Assembly (NCBI GenBank): GCA_903828675.1 | Contig: CAIKND010000097.1 | Coordinates: forward strand, 1-64,000 | Source of the DNA: an uncultured Acidobacteriaceae bacterium | GTDB taxonomy: Bacteria > Acidobacteriota > Terriglobia > Terriglobales > Acidobacteriaceae | Reading direction: 5' to 3' | DNA length: 64,000 nucleotides | Part shown: piece by piece, positions 30,089 through 40,812 of the stretch | Numbering within the stretch: position 1 is the first letter of the stretch | Layout: each line of letters starts with the position of its first letter | Translations under genes and position numbers: made by a program | Notes under the pieces: model-generated | Told to the model about the DNA's origin: nothing | Database searches by the model: none | Seen by the model: the letters and a program-made list of their open reading frames with translations, nothing else

Positions 30089-30128
30089 AGGCTGCGCATG
30101 GCTCTCACACGGGACCCATGCGCAGCCT
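30089..30128 (+). terminator. Hairpin downstream of the cold-shock gene
   Basis: A perfect 13-bp stem AGGCTGCGCATGG (30089-30101) and CCATGCGCAGCCT (30116-30128) is followed by TAAAAATC. It lies 220 bp after the cold-shock gene and 105 bp before polX. The T-tract is lacking on the plus strand, so terminator activity is uncertain. Confidence 0.4.
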
Positions 30129-30232
30129 TAAAAATCGTGTCAACGCCCAACTGACCCGCAAACGCGCCTCCCGAGCTCAATTTAAGACCCAGACCTGCGC
30201 AATGGGTGATACTGTTCGCGGAGACTCACCCG

Positions 30233-31990
<1,758 letters not shown>

Positions 31991-32056
31991 CTGCTAAGTC
32001 TAGTCGTGCCCGACGTTGTCGAACAGATGGTATAAAGGCATCCTTGGAGGACGCGG

Positions 32057-32902
32057 ATGGAAACGCTTGGCAAGTTCATGATTGCCCTCATGCAGCCCGG
32101 CAACTGGCCGTTTCTGGTGGTCTTCGCAGTGGTACTGGTGGGCCTGGCGGTATTCCTCGCCTTCTGGATCACGGCCTATGTAAAGAAGGAAAGACTCGAC
32201 CTCTCGCACAAGTTTGGGCCGCTTTGGGTCCATGTGTCTGGCGGACCGAACGATCCTAAGACGCAGCCCCGGCCATTTCAAAAGTTGCTCTATGTGAAGG
32301 TGAACTTCCTCGCCAATCGAAAGACCAAGGCATCGCCGTTCTACGTTCGCACGGTAGACAGGCTGGACGGGCCGGACCGCGCGGTTCCAGTCTTCGACGA
32401 GGCTGTCTATTACACGCTCAAGATGTTCCCTGAAAAGCGGACACTTGCGCCGGAGCCTGACCAGTCAAGCGGCGTTGTCGATCCGCGGCTGGTCATTCCC
32501 TGGTTAAGCCAACTCAGCTTCCACAACGACATGGCGCGACGCGTGAAGGAAATGGTCGATATTGAAGCCAAAGCGGACTCCGATACCATGCTCACGGTCT
32601 CACATTTTTTGAATGGGCTGCAGGCAGGCAATCAGGACTTTTGCACCTTTGCGGATGAAGACGCCGAGTCGCTGCGCATCATCGTGGACTTCTCCTCGAT
32701 CCCCAATGCCGCCGACCGCATCTCCCTGGGCAAATGCGAACTGCTGGTGGAGAATCGGCCCGTGGACACAGACGATCTAAAGTACCAGCGCTGCGGAGAA
32801 TCTGTATACATGGCGCACTGCAAGGACGCGAAGAAGGGTTCGCTGCTGAAGATGGATTTCACCTTCAAGGATTGGGACGGAGTCGCGTTCAGCGGCGATT
32901 AG
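32057..32902 (+). CDS. Membrane-anchored protein of unknown function
   Basis: The 281-residue protein has one N-terminal transmembrane helix (WPFLVVFAVVLVGLAVFLAFWITAYV). The remainder is soluble and acidic, with no motif that I recognise. A GGAGG ribosome-binding site precedes ATG 32057. It is followed at 33166 by another single-pass hypothetical protein and, on the opposite strand, by a third (33788-34600). All three share the 'one helix plus extracytoplasmic domain' plan but no visible sequence similarity. Function cannot be assigned. Confidence 0.75.
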   Translation: METLGKFMIALMQPGNWPFLVVFAVVLVGLAVFLAFWITAYVKKERLDLSHKFGPLWVHVSGGPNDPKTQPRPFQKLLYVKVNFLANRKTKASPFYVRTVDRLDGPDRAVPVFDEAVYYTLKMFPEKRTLAPEPDQSSGVVDPRLVIPWLSQLSFHNDMARRVKEMVDIEAKADSDTMLTVSHFLNGLQAGNQDFCTFADEDAESLRIIVDFSSIPNAADRISLGKCELLVENRPVDTDDLKYQRCGESVYMAHCKDAKKGSLLKMDFTFKDWDGVAFSGD

Positions 32903-33013
32903 AGCAATTCCAGGATTACTGTCCCCCGACAGAATTCATGCGAGGTTGCCGCTCCCTGAGGGTCGCGTCAACCCTGTGAATTGCCTTCGAGGAATACCAA
33001 TCCTGGAATTGCT
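32903..33013. repeat. Inverted-repeat element with 15-bp perfect termini
   Basis: AGCAATTCCAGGATT (32903-32917) and its exact reverse complement (32999-33013) frame 81 bp that contain further complementarity (AGGTTG against CAACCC). The element starts immediately after the stop codon of the preceding gene. The size and termini resemble a MITE- or BIME-like palindromic unit. No target duplication was seen. Confidence 0.7.
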
Positions 33014-33165
33014 ACAGCCGGGCTGCACCTGGCCGACCGCTCAAACACACGTTCCTGCCCATCACCCAAAAGTCACCCTTCTCAGCACGAAAGGTCAGAA
33101 TTCCCGTGCGGCCAGAACGAAATTCATGGCCCGGATTGTCCATTGGGGAATAAGATAAGTTCGCT

Positions 33166-33786
33166 ATGAGCCTGCTACATCAGGAAACACCGGAAGAAGT
33201 CGACGGGGCCGCGCGCGGCGAGGAATTCACCAAGGGATCAAGCCATGTAATCTGGGCCGGCATCATTGCGGCTGTACTGGTTTCGATTGCTATTGCGGTT
33301 TATGTGATTGCCGGACAAAAGCCGCCTGCGGCGACCGGAGAAATCATTGCCGTGTGGGCTCACCCGCAGCACACTGAGACTTCAGGCTTTGACGCCAACG
33401 GCGCACCGATGGCGAAGAACGCCTATGACCAGGTGCTGGTGTTTGCGCAGATAAGGCTGCACAACCAGAGCAAGCAGCCGCTGTTCCTGCTTAACATCCT
33501 GTCAAATGCCACGCTGGATGACGGAATCCACTCCTGTTATGGTGCCTCGGCATTCGACTACGAGCGCGTGTTTCTCGCTTATCCGGGGATTCCAGTTCCG
33601 CATGGCAAGGCCCTGCACCTCGATGCCACGCTGGAGCCAGGGCAGACCATCGAGGGTAATGTGGTGTGGGCCTTCAAGCTGACCAAACAGCAATGGGACG
33701 CGCGCAAAGACCTGAACTTCAGCTTTGCCTTCCGCTACCAGCCAGGGCTGGTACTCGCGCCCCACTCCGCGATCATCGAGCAGTAG
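33166..33786 (+). CDS. Single-pass membrane protein of unknown function
   Basis: The 206-residue protein has an N-terminal cytoplasmic tail, one transmembrane helix (VIWAGIIAAVLVSIAIAVYVIAG) and a ~150-residue extracytoplasmic beta-rich domain. That domain contains YDQVLVFAQIRLHNQSKQPLF and WAFKLTKQQWDARKDLNFSF. The pattern resembles FxLYD/DUF-type beta sandwiches, but I do not recognise the family. It converges on the coiled-coil gene with only 1 bp between stop codons. No obvious Shine-Dalgarno is present. Confidence 0.75.
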   Translation: MSLLHQETPEEVDGAARGEEFTKGSSHVIWAGIIAAVLVSIAIAVYVIAGQKPPAATGEIIAVWAHPQHTETSGFDANGAPMAKNAYDQVLVFAQIRLHNQSKQPLFLLNILSNATLDDGIHSCYGASAFDYERVFLAYPGIPVPHGKALHLDATLEPGQTIEGNVVWAFKLTKQQWDARKDLNFSFAFRYQPGLVLAPHSAIIEQ

Positions 33787-33787
33787 G

Positions 33788-34600
33788 TTAGTTCTTGGGC
33801 GTGGAAAGATACCCTGAGATCTGGTTTTTCGAGTTGATGCTATTCACCACAATCTCGTACAGCCCAGGTGTCTTGCCGCTGTAAAACTGAAGAGGCTCGT
33901 TCAAATTCCGGTTGGCCTTTTCGTACTTCTTGTCGTCGGCATATACATTCAGGGTGAACTTGCTCTTCTTGGCGTCGGTCTTGCGCAACTCCATGCTTAC
34001 GGTTCCCACAGGCTTCTTTTGGCCCTTGTCGAGGGTGAACTCGTAGTAGTTGCGATCGCCCTTGTGCTCAAGCAGGACAAGCTCGTCGTGATTGCGCGCA
34101 ATCACGCTGTTGGTGCTGCTCAGGTCGCCCTTGATGGACTGCAACTGGCTGATTGTGGTGGCCAGATCGGTCTGCGTCTTGGCTACGTCGGTCTTCACGC
34201 CGCCCACATCGGACTTGACGCTGGACACATCGTTGGCTACAGCGGTTACCTGCTGGGCGGTCTGCTTCTGGGCGGTCTCAAGCCGCTGCGCATTGGCCTC
34301 GTTGGCCTGCTCGCGGCGGATGATCTCCTGGGCGCGCGTGTCCAGTTGCTTTTGCGTCAGTCCCAGAGATTTTCCCAATTCATCGGTGGCCACCCGCAGG
34401 CGGGCATCTGTCTCCCGCAACTGCGCTGCCAACTTCACACTCTGCTGCTTGGCGTCGGCCAGCTCGGTCTGCTGGGTTGAGACTTTTCCGCTCAGCGTGT
34501 AGCTCCAGATGAGTCCGCCGAGGGCGGCGACAAGGGCCACCGCTATCACTGCCAGCAGTGCGCCTGAATAGGTTCTGGGGGTTTCATCAATTTCGCTCAT
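33788..34600 (-). CDS. Membrane-anchored coiled-coil protein of unknown function
   Basis: The protein has 270 residues: a transmembrane helix at about 13-35 (ALLAVIAVALVAALGGLIWSYTL), then about 130 residues of coiled coil rich in Gln/Thr/Ala/Lys with repeated VKSDVGGVKTDVAKTQTDLA-type spacing, then a C-terminal beta domain (NYYEFTLDKGQKKPVGTVSMELRKTD). The layout suggests a periplasmic spacer or scaffold. No enzyme motif is visible. Confidence 0.75.
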   Translation of the reverse strand: MSEIDETPRTYSGALLAVIAVALVAALGGLIWSYTLSGKVSTQQTELADAKQQSVKLAAQLRETDARLRVATDELGKSLGLTQKQLDTRAQEIIRREQANEANAQRLETAQKQTAQQVTAVANDVSSVKSDVGGVKTDVAKTQTDLATTISQLQSIKGDLSSTNSVIARNHDELVLLEHKGDRNYYEFTLDKGQKKPVGTVSMELRKTDAKKSKFTLNVYADDKKYEKANRNLNEPLQFYSGKTPGLYEIVVNSINSKNQISGYLSTPKN

Positions 34601-35104
34601 TTTTTGCCTTTCTTCAATGGCGGCTCTTCATTGCCACCGCTCCTGGCGTCTTAACTAATCTCTCTGGCTAGACGCCGTTTTGGGGGAAATCCTGCTTCAT
34701 CTTTCGGAGCTTCCCGTGTTTTGCGGAGACCAGCTCCACATATAGGGCAGCTGAAAATTACTCTCCGCATGCCTTTGGGGCACTTTATAGAATATCGAAG
34801 ATTGCCTCAACGTGCAGGAAATGCTGAGTCTCCCTGTCCGTTTCGGCCAGGTTTCGCCCGCCGCGACAGGCTGGCGGCAGGTCTCCGGGCCTATCGCCGT
34901 CCCGCACTCCGTGACAACCATCGAATGGTTCCGTTATAAACATCTTTACCGCCTTTTTGCCGCCGGGTTTGTGTCCCCTATCTGGTTCTTCCCAGCGACA
35001 GGTCATGGTCGATGGGGTAATTGACAGGTCATTGCCGAGGGAACAAGGCCGGCGAACTGATTGCTGCTCTTTAAGAAACCAATGCAAGGGAGAATCCAAA
35101 GGTT
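34601..35104. promoter_or_regulatory. Intergenic region upstream of gltA with a direct repeat
   Basis: No gene is supported in this ~500-bp divergent gap. GACAGGTCAT occurs twice, at 34997-35006 and 35023-35032, 26 bp apart, close to the citrate synthase start. The second copy overlaps a TTGACA (35021-35026) that lacks a good -10. These could be regulator sites. Confidence 0.35.
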
Positions 35105-36241
35105 ATGTCGACTGCTGTCGCTGGGAAGGGTTTGGAAGGAATTGTCGCTGCAAACTCCGGTATCTGCTGGATTGACGGAGACGCCGGCGTCTTATCCTAC
35201 CGGGGAATCGATATCCACGAACTGGCCGAACATTCGACCTTCGAGGAGACCACGTACCTGCTTTGGAACGGCATGCTGCCCAACCAGCTGGCGCTGCGTG
35301 AATTCACAACGCAACTGTCGCTGGCCCGCAGATTGGACCAGCGCATTATTGACATGTTGCGTACTTTTCCCACCTCGGCCACTCCCATGGAAGTGCTGCG
35401 CACCGCCGTCTCCGCACTCAGCTTTTACGATGCCGACGAGAAGGACAACTCCCACGATGCCAACGTGCGCAAGGCCTACAACCTGACCGCGCAGTTCGCC
35501 ATGATCGTGGCCATCTACGACCGGCTGCGCAAGGGCAAAGAAATAGTTCCGCCCGACAGGTCGCTAACCCACGCGGCTAATTTCCTGTGGATGCTGAACG
35601 GCGTCAAGCCCTCTGAAACTGCCGTCAAGACCATGGACCTGGCCCTGGTACTGCACGCCGAGCACGAACTCAACGCATCCACCTTTGCCGCCCGCGTCAT
35701 TGCGGCCACGCTCTCCGACATCCACTCCGCCATGACCGGCGCCATCGGCGCGCTCAAGGGGCCCCTGCATGGCGGCGCCAATGAAGCCGTCATGCGCCTG
35801 CTCTACACCATCGACAAGGCTGGCGCCGATCCTGTGGAGTACGTGAAGAACATGCTTTCGGCCCGCCAGAAAATCTCTGGATTCGGCCACCGCGTCTACA
35901 AGACCGAGGACCCCCGCGCCACCCACCTGCGCCGCATGAGCGAGCAACTCGGCAAGGATGCCGGCGAGCCCAAGTGGTATGACATGTCGCGCGCCATCGA
36001 ACTCTACATCAACGCCGACAAAAAGCTGAACGCCAACGTGGACTTCTACTCCGCCTCGACCTACGCAACGCTTGGCATCGACATCGATCTCTATACGCCT
36101 ATCTTCGCTGTCAGCCGCATCGCCGGATGGGCCGCCCACGTCATTGAGCAGCTTGACGATAACCGCCTCATCCGCCCCCGCGCCGAGTACATCGGGCCGG
36201 TCTATCCGGCGCCCTATATTCCCATCGAGGAGCGGCCGTAA
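35105..36241 (+). CDS. gltA: Citrate synthase (type I, short form)
   Basis: The 378-residue enzyme condenses acetyl-CoA and oxaloacetate. Its catalytic triad is visible: His222 in KGPLHGGANEAVM, His262 in SGFGHRVYK and Asp313 in NVDFYSASTYATLG. The length matches the compact archaeal/Gram-positive-type dimer rather than the 420-430-residue NADH-sensitive hexamer of enterobacteria. AAGGGAG lies upstream of ATG 35105. It is monocistronic and converges on a NUDIX gene. Confidence 0.97.
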   Translation: MSTAVAGKGLEGIVAANSGICWIDGDAGVLSYRGIDIHELAEHSTFEETTYLLWNGMLPNQLALREFTTQLSLARRLDQRIIDMLRTFPTSATPMEVLRTAVSALSFYDADEKDNSHDANVRKAYNLTAQFAMIVAIYDRLRKGKEIVPPDRSLTHAANFLWMLNGVKPSETAVKTMDLALVLHAEHELNASTFAARVIAATLSDIHSAMTGAIGALKGPLHGGANEAVMRLLYTIDKAGADPVEYVKNMLSARQKISGFGHRVYKTEDPRATHLRRMSEQLGKDAGEPKWYDMSRAIELYINADKKLNANVDFYSASTYATLGIDIDLYTPIFAVSRIAGWAAHVIEQLDDNRLIRPRAEYIGPVYPAPYIPIEERP

Positions 36242-36281
36242 GCGGCATCGCATTCCAGAATCGCGGCCGGGGCAACTCTCC

Positions 36282-36848
36282 CTACCCCTGCCGCGACTTC
36301 CAAAGCAGATACAGTCCCCAAGCGGCCAGCGTACAGTTGTCGCGGATTCTCCCGTCCAGCATCATCTTCTCAAATTCAGACACTGTCACCGAATGGGCCA
36401 CCAGATCGTGCTCCTCGGCGTCGGGGTCGCTTTCGGTTTGAGTGAGCCCGGTAGCCAGAAAAACGTTCTGTTTTTGCCGCAGAAAGCCGTAGGCGATCCA
36501 CAAGGTGCCCAGGTGCGTCATCTCCGCGGCGTGCAGGCCAAGTTCTTCTTTCAGTTCGCCGCGCGCCAGGTCCTCGGGATCGGCGTCTTCCATCTCCCAA
36601 CCGCCCTGGGGCAGTTCCAGCGCCCGCTCCTGGATGGTGTAACGAAACTGCTCTACCAGCCAGATACGGTCCCCGTCGATAGGCAGAATAATGGCGCCAT
36701 CGTCCTTGTCAACCACGCCGTAGATGCCCTTCTCGCCGTTGGAGCGGAGGATCTCGTCCTCACGCACGCGCATCCAGCGGTTGCGGTAAACCTCGCGGCT
36801 GGAGAGGGTAGTGATGCTTCGGCCGGCATCGTCGTTGGCTTGGTTCAT
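36282..36848 (-). CDS. NUDIX hydrolase with a variant Nudix box
   Basis: The protein has 188 residues. The box reads GGWEMEDADPEDLARGELKE followed by ELGL. The key metal-binding Glu residues of the RELxEE core are kept, but the canonical Arg is Gly and the first box Glu is displaced. The GGW..DADPEDLA form is close to ADP-ribose pyrophosphatase-like enzymes. Its start overlaps the stop of the upstream gene by 4 bp (ATGA), which indicates translational coupling. Confidence 0.88.
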   Translation of the reverse strand: MNQANDDAGRSITTLSSREVYRNRWMRVREDEILRSNGEKGIYGVVDKDDGAIILPIDGDRIWLVEQFRYTIQERALELPQGGWEMEDADPEDLARGELKEELGLHAAEMTHLGTLWIAYGFLRQKQNVFLATGLTQTESDPDAEEHDLVAHSVTVSEFEKMMLDGRIRDNCTLAAWGLYLLWKSRQG

Positions 36849-37417
36849 CTGTTTTCCTTCGCGCTCAGAATCTTGAATGACTCCAGGAAGCGCTTTACAG
36901 TCCTCGCTTCTCTATCCCCGGGTTGTGTCGCGACGGCCGCGATCATGAAGAGGTGACTCCCTGTGGCGACGATGCGTGAGTCAAGGAGCGAATTTCCGCG
37001 CGCATGTGCCTGGAACTCGATCGCGGGGAATCCGCCCACTGTAATTTTCTTTTCCGAGATCAAGGTCCCCTGAACCTTGCCGAGACTCCCATCGCGTGCC
37101 GACGCCAGTACGTCGTCTGTGGACTCATTGCCAGCATTGTCATTTTTGAAGGTGACGCATGAATAGGTCGTTTGACTGGTTGGGCTGGCCGAGACAAAGT
37201 CGACGTCTCTTGTGCCGCCGCCATCAATGGGTACATGCAGCGTCTCAACGGAAGGTGACGCCGGCAGTTCGATCGAATATGTTCCATCCGCCCCTGTGTA
37301 GGAGTGCCACCAGTGCGGCAAAATCCTGTCGTAGTGGGCGATGACTGTGGAAAGGGCAACTGCGCAGACGATCCAGCCAACTTGACGAAAACGGTTCTTG
37401 GATTTCATCAGCGACAA
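36845..37417 (-). CDS. Exported or membrane-anchored protein of unknown function
   Basis: The 190-residue protein has an N-terminal hydrophobic segment (VGWIVCAVALSTVIAHYD). A domain with YSIELPASPSVETLHVPIDGG and GGFPAIEFQAHARGNSLLDSRIV follows. This resembles small periplasmic proteins that carry a PsbP/DUF1795-like fold, but I cannot confirm it. It is translationally coupled to the NUDIX gene. An alternative start is ATG 37408. Confidence 0.7.
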   Translation of the reverse strand: MSLMKSKNRFRQVGWIVCAVALSTVIAHYDRILPHWWHSYTGADGTYSIELPASPSVETLHVPIDGGGTRDVDFVSASPTSQTTYSCVTFKNDNAGNESTDDVLASARDGSLGKVQGTLISEKKITVGGFPAIEFQAHARGNSLLDSRIVATGSHLFMIAAVATQPGDREARTVKRFLESFKILSAKENR

Positions 37418-37475
37418 TCATACCTTGGCAGATATGCGATTCTCTCAGCCATTCATGCTGGCCGGATGATTGGGT

Positions 37476-38936
37476 CTAGCCGCTGGATTGTATCCGATAC
37501 TTCCGCAGCCTTCCCACCAGTGACGCTGGCCCGCTCACCGAGAGGTGCACCATATTGCCCTCATACTCGCGGCTATGCACCACCATCCCCGCATCGATGG
37601 CAGCCAGCACCCCGCCCTCCTGCTGCGGAACCCGCAACTCCGCCGACAAAATCGGATCGGTATGCAGCGCGCGGTCGATGGCTGCCAGCAGCGCATCCAT
37701 GCCCTGACCGGTGCGCGCCGAAACGGCTACCTCGACCCCACTCCCGCTCTTGTACTGAGCCCGGCTCAGCAGTCCATCCCGTTCATGCTCGTCGAGCAGA
37801 TCAATCTTGTTCAGCACTTCGATGCGCGGCTTGCCCAGCGTATCCAGCTCGCCAAGCACCTTTTCCACCTGCGCCTTCTGTTCCTCGCCGTAGGTCGAGG
37901 CGGCGTCGCGCACGTGCAGGAGTACCTCGGCCTGTGCCACCTCTTCCAGCGTGGCGCGGAAGCTGGTCACCAGCGTGTGGGGCAGGTTGCGGATAAAACC
38001 CACGGTGTCAGAGAGCAGAATCTTGCGCCGGCTGGGCAGTTCGATGGCGCGAAGCTTGGGGTCCAGCGTGGCGAACATCAGCGGCGATTGCAGAACCTGG
38101 GCGCCGGTGAGGCAATTGAACAAAGTACTCTTCCCGGCGTTGGTGTAGCCCACCAGGGCAACTGTCGGCACTGGCGTGGACTCGCGCCGCTGCCGTTGTT
38201 GCTTGCGCACCCGGCGTACCGCGTCCAACTCGCCCTTCAAGTGGTCGATGCGGCTCTGAATGCGGCGGCGGTCCGTTTCAAGCTTGGTTTCGCCGGGGCC
38301 GCGGGTGCCGATGCCGCCGCCTAACTGCGACATGGCCTTGCCCTTGCCGGTCAGCCGCGGAAGCATGTATTCAAGCTGCGCCAGTTCCACCTGCAATTGC
38401 CCCTCGCTGGTGCGGGCGTGGCGGGCAAAGATGTCCAGAATCAACTGCGTGCGGTCCAGCACCCGGCAGGGAAGGGCAGCCTCAAGATTGCGCAATTGGG
38501 TGGGCGTAAGGTCGTGGTCGAACAGAACCAGGTCAGCCTCGACGGATGCCGCTACCCCGGCGATCTCCTCCACCTTGCCGGAGCCGATCAGCGTGGCCGG
38601 GTCGGGCCTGGAACGATTCTGCGATATTTCGGCAACCACGATGCCGCCCGCGCTCGATACCAGTTCGCGAAATTCGGCCAGAGATTCCTCCCCGTCCAGG
38701 CCATTCGCCGGGACGGAAGAAACCGCATTGATCAAAGAGGATTGGGAAGATTCGGAAAGCAAAAGCGAGGGCTCGTCGTCGTCGGGTGTGCCCGGCTTTT
38801 GACACACCACAGGCGTCCGCGCCGGAGCGATGCCTACGCGGTTGACGCGAGTGCGGCCCGAAAGCTCCACTCCGACCAGGACCGCGCGCTCCGCCTTTCC
38901 GCGAGCACCTTCGTTCCTGCGTTCTTCATCTGCCAA
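37476..38936 (-). CDS. hflX: Ribosome-associated GTPase HflX
   Basis: The protein has 486 residues. The HflX N-terminal domain ([24 protein letters not shown]) and the Gly-rich [19 protein letters not shown] precede the GTPase domain. G1 is GYTNAGKS (about 263-270), G3 DTVGFI and G4 NKID. HflX splits stalled or hibernating ribosomes in other bacteria. A ~45-residue low-complexity stretch (about 42-85, Ser/Asp/Glu-rich) near the N-terminus is unusual. The start appears to be TTG 38936, because the nearby ATG is out of frame. hfq lies 20 bp upstream, forming the classic hfq-hflX pair. Confidence 0.95.
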   Translation of the reverse strand: MADEERRNEGARGKAERAVLVGVELSGRTRVNRVGIAPARTPVVCQKPGTPDDDEPSLLLSESSQSSLINAVSSVPANGLDGEESLAEFRELVSSAGGIVVAEISQNRSRPDPATLIGSGKVEEIAGVAASVEADLVLFDHDLTPTQLRNLEAALPCRVLDRTQLILDIFARHARTSEGQLQVELAQLEYMLPRLTGKGKAMSQLGGGIGTRGPGETKLETDRRRIQSRIDHLKGELDAVRRVRKQQRQRRESTPVPTVALVGYTNAGKSTLFNCLTGAQVLQSPLMFATLDPKLRAIELPSRRKILLSDTVGFIRNLPHTLVTSFRATLEEVAQAEVLLHVRDAASTYGEEQKAQVEKVLGELDTLGKPRIEVLNKIDLLDEHERDGLLSRAQYKSGSGVEVAVSARTGQGMDALLAAIDRALHTDPILSAELRVPQQEGGVLAAIDAGMVVHSREYEGNMVHLSVSGPASLVGRLRKYRIQSSG

Positions 38937-38956
38937 TCGAGGCCGCTTCCCGCGAG

Positions 38957-39268
38957 TTATCGCGACTCCGCGCTAATAGGAGTCAAGGGCGGAACGGCTA
39001 TCGGGGTCCCGGGGACACCCGTTGGCATCACAGCCGGACGGTGTTCACTATGCATCACACTCCGGTTGCTCACCACGGTCGAAATGGCGTGTTTGAAGAT
39101 CAATTGCTCCTGGCTGTTGTTTTCCAGCAGCACTGAATACTTGTCGAAAGACCGGATCTTCCCGGTTAACTTGACGCCGCTGACCAAATAAATCGTAATC
39201 GGAGTCTTGTCTTTGCGAACAGTATTCAAAAATGTATCCTGAATGTTTTGTGCCGGCTTGTTCTCCAT
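38957..39268 (-). CDS. hfq: RNA chaperone Hfq
   Basis: The 103-residue protein has a standard Sm fold: [20 protein letters not shown], then [22 protein letters not shown] and IFKHAISTV (the Sm2 'KHA' motif). A proline-rich C-terminal tail follows. Hfq hexamers match small RNAs with mRNA targets. Transcribed with hflX. Confidence 0.96.
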   Translation of the reverse strand: MENKPAQNIQDTFLNTVRKDKTPITIYLVSGVKLTGKIRSFDKYSVLLENNSQEQLIFKHAISTVVSNRSVMHSEHRPAVMPTGVPGTPIAVPPLTPISAESR

Positions 39269-39380
39269 GTGCCGATCTCGCTTCCTTCTTTGGGGGGTTG
39301 GGTGTAACTACAGCTTCTTGAAAAATCAACAGGCAAGACTCCGAAAATCCCGGAGCCGCCAGTTCCCGCAATGTGACAAC

Positions 39381-39407
39381 AATATAGCGGATTGCATTCC
39401 TTTTCAA
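39381..39407 (-). promoter_or_regulatory. Candidate promoter of hfq-hflX
   Basis: On the minus strand TTGAAA (39407-39402) and TATATT (39386-39381) are separated by 15 bp, which is shorter than ideal. It lies about 115 bp upstream of hfq. Treat as tentative. Confidence 0.35.
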
Positions 39408-39508
39408 CCATGTCCCTCAACCAAGCCCCTTGGCAAGGTCGGCTCCGTACCCATTCTGGGCGTCCTGCGATGAGACGGGGCACTATGGGCCGCTGATAAA
39501 ATAAGCCC

Positions 39509-40699
39509 GTGCAAGATACTGATAATTCGGCCGGCAACCACCCTCGCGTAGCCCAGCCAGTACCCATGCTGGACCTGAAACGGCAATACCAGCCCATCCA
39601 CCAGGAGCTTCTGGATGCCGTCGGGCATGTGCTTCTGAACCAGCAATTCATCCTGGGTGCGCCGGTTGCCGGCTTTGAGCAGGCCGCCGCGGAGCGACTT
39701 TGCGTGTCCCATGCTATGGGATGCTCGTCGGGAACCGATGCCCTGTGGCTGGCGTTGGCTGCCGCCGAAATTGGGCCGGGCGCAACCGTCCTGACCACCC
39801 CTTTCAGCTTTTTCGCCTCGGTCAGCGCCATTCTTCGCGCTGGGGCCACAGCCATCCTCGCCGACATAGACCCGGCCACCTTCAACCTGTCGCCAACCGC
39901 CGTCGAGGCCGTGCTGGACGGCCCGGGAGGCAAGGCAGTACGTGCCATTCTCCCCGTGCACCTCTACGGGCAGTGCGCCGATTGGACCGCCTTTTCCCGC
40001 ATCGGACAGGAGCGCGGGTTAAAGCTGGTAGAGGACGCCGCCCAGGCCTGGGGCTCCGCATGGGGCGGGGTCAAAGCCGGGGCATTAGGCGACATCGCCG
40101 CCTTCAGCTTTTATCCCACCAAAAACCTGAGCGCCGCCGGGGATGCCGGCATGGTCACCACCAACTCCGCGGAGCTGGCGGAGCGCGCCCGGATGTTGCG
40201 CCAGCACGGCATGCGCCGCCGCTACTACCACGACGAAATCGGCTGGAATACCCGCATGGACGGCTTCCAGGGAGCGGTTCTCCAGGTCAAGCTAAGGTAT
40301 ATTGACGGCTGGAACAACGCCCGCCGCACCGTTGCCAGGCGCTATCACGCGCTGTTCCACGCTGCGGGGATGGTCGAGGCAGGGCCGTATCCTGCACACG
40401 GCATCGTTCTGCCCCACGAAGTCCCCGGCAGCCACCACGTCTGGCACCAGTACGTCATCCGAACCCCTCGCCGTGACCAACTGAGGGAGTTTCTCACTGC
40501 ACGCAAAATCGGCTCGGAGATCTACTATCCCGTCCCGCTCCATATGCAGGACGCGCTCAAGTGCCTCGGTTACGCAGAAGGCGCGTTCCCCGAGTCAGAG
40601 CGCGCCGCCCATGAAGTGCTGGCCCTGCCCATCTTCCCCGAACTGCGGGAAGACGAGCAGCAGACCGTAGTCGCGGCCATCGCGGAGTTTCTGAGCTAG
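39509..40699 (+). CDS. DegT/DnrJ/EryC1/StrS-family PLP-dependent sugar aminotransferase
   Basis: The protein has 396 residues. The family's opening PMLDLKRQYQPIHQEL, cofactor-site motifs (CSSGTDALWLAL, VEDAAQAWGS) and the PLP-lysine segment FSFYPTKNLSAAGDAGM are present. Members usually transaminate nucleotide-linked keto-sugars for O-antigen, glycan or antibiotic sugar synthesis. No other sugar-nucleotide gene is adjacent. GTG 39509 is the only start that preserves the N-terminus and it lacks a clear Shine-Dalgarno; ATG 39566 would truncate to MLDLK. Confidence 0.92.
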   Translation: MQDTDNSAGNHPRVAQPVPMLDLKRQYQPIHQELLDAVGHVLLNQQFILGAPVAGFEQAAAERLCVSHAMGCSSGTDALWLALAAAEIGPGATVLTTPFSFFASVSAILRAGATAILADIDPATFNLSPTAVEAVLDGPGGKAVRAILPVHLYGQCADWTAFSRIGQERGLKLVEDAAQAWGSAWGGVKAGALGDIAAFSFYPTKNLSAAGDAGMVTTNSAELAERARMLRQHGMRRRYYHDEIGWNTRMDGFQGAVLQVKLRYIDGWNNARRTVARRYHALFHAAGMVEAGPYPAHGIVLPHEVPGSHHVWHQYVIRTPRRDQLREFLTARKIGSEIYYPVPLHMQDALKCLGYAEGAFPESERAAHEVLALPIFPELREDEQQTVVAAIAEFLS

Positions 40700-40812
40700 G
40701 TCTCTGACCGCTACTTTTGTACCAATGCCGGGTTCCCCAGGTCCCTCGCCTTTGGGGGCCTGGGAAATCACACGTGCGTCATTTTCCGCATCGCCGGGCC
40801 GATTTGCGCCAC

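Noticed and set aside
34785..35099. GGAGACCTGCC on the minus strand near 34874-34884, like the last box of a cobalamin riboswitch
   Set aside because: The other conserved parts (AATnGGGAA, CCCCCGCAACTGT, GCCACTG) are absent upstream on that strand, and no B12-related gene follows. The short match is likely chance.
36262..36297. Imperfect hairpin TCGCGGCCGGGG/CCCCTGCCGCGA as a gltA terminator
   Set aside because: It overlaps the final codons of the convergent NUDIX gene and has no T-tract, so I did not list it as a terminator.
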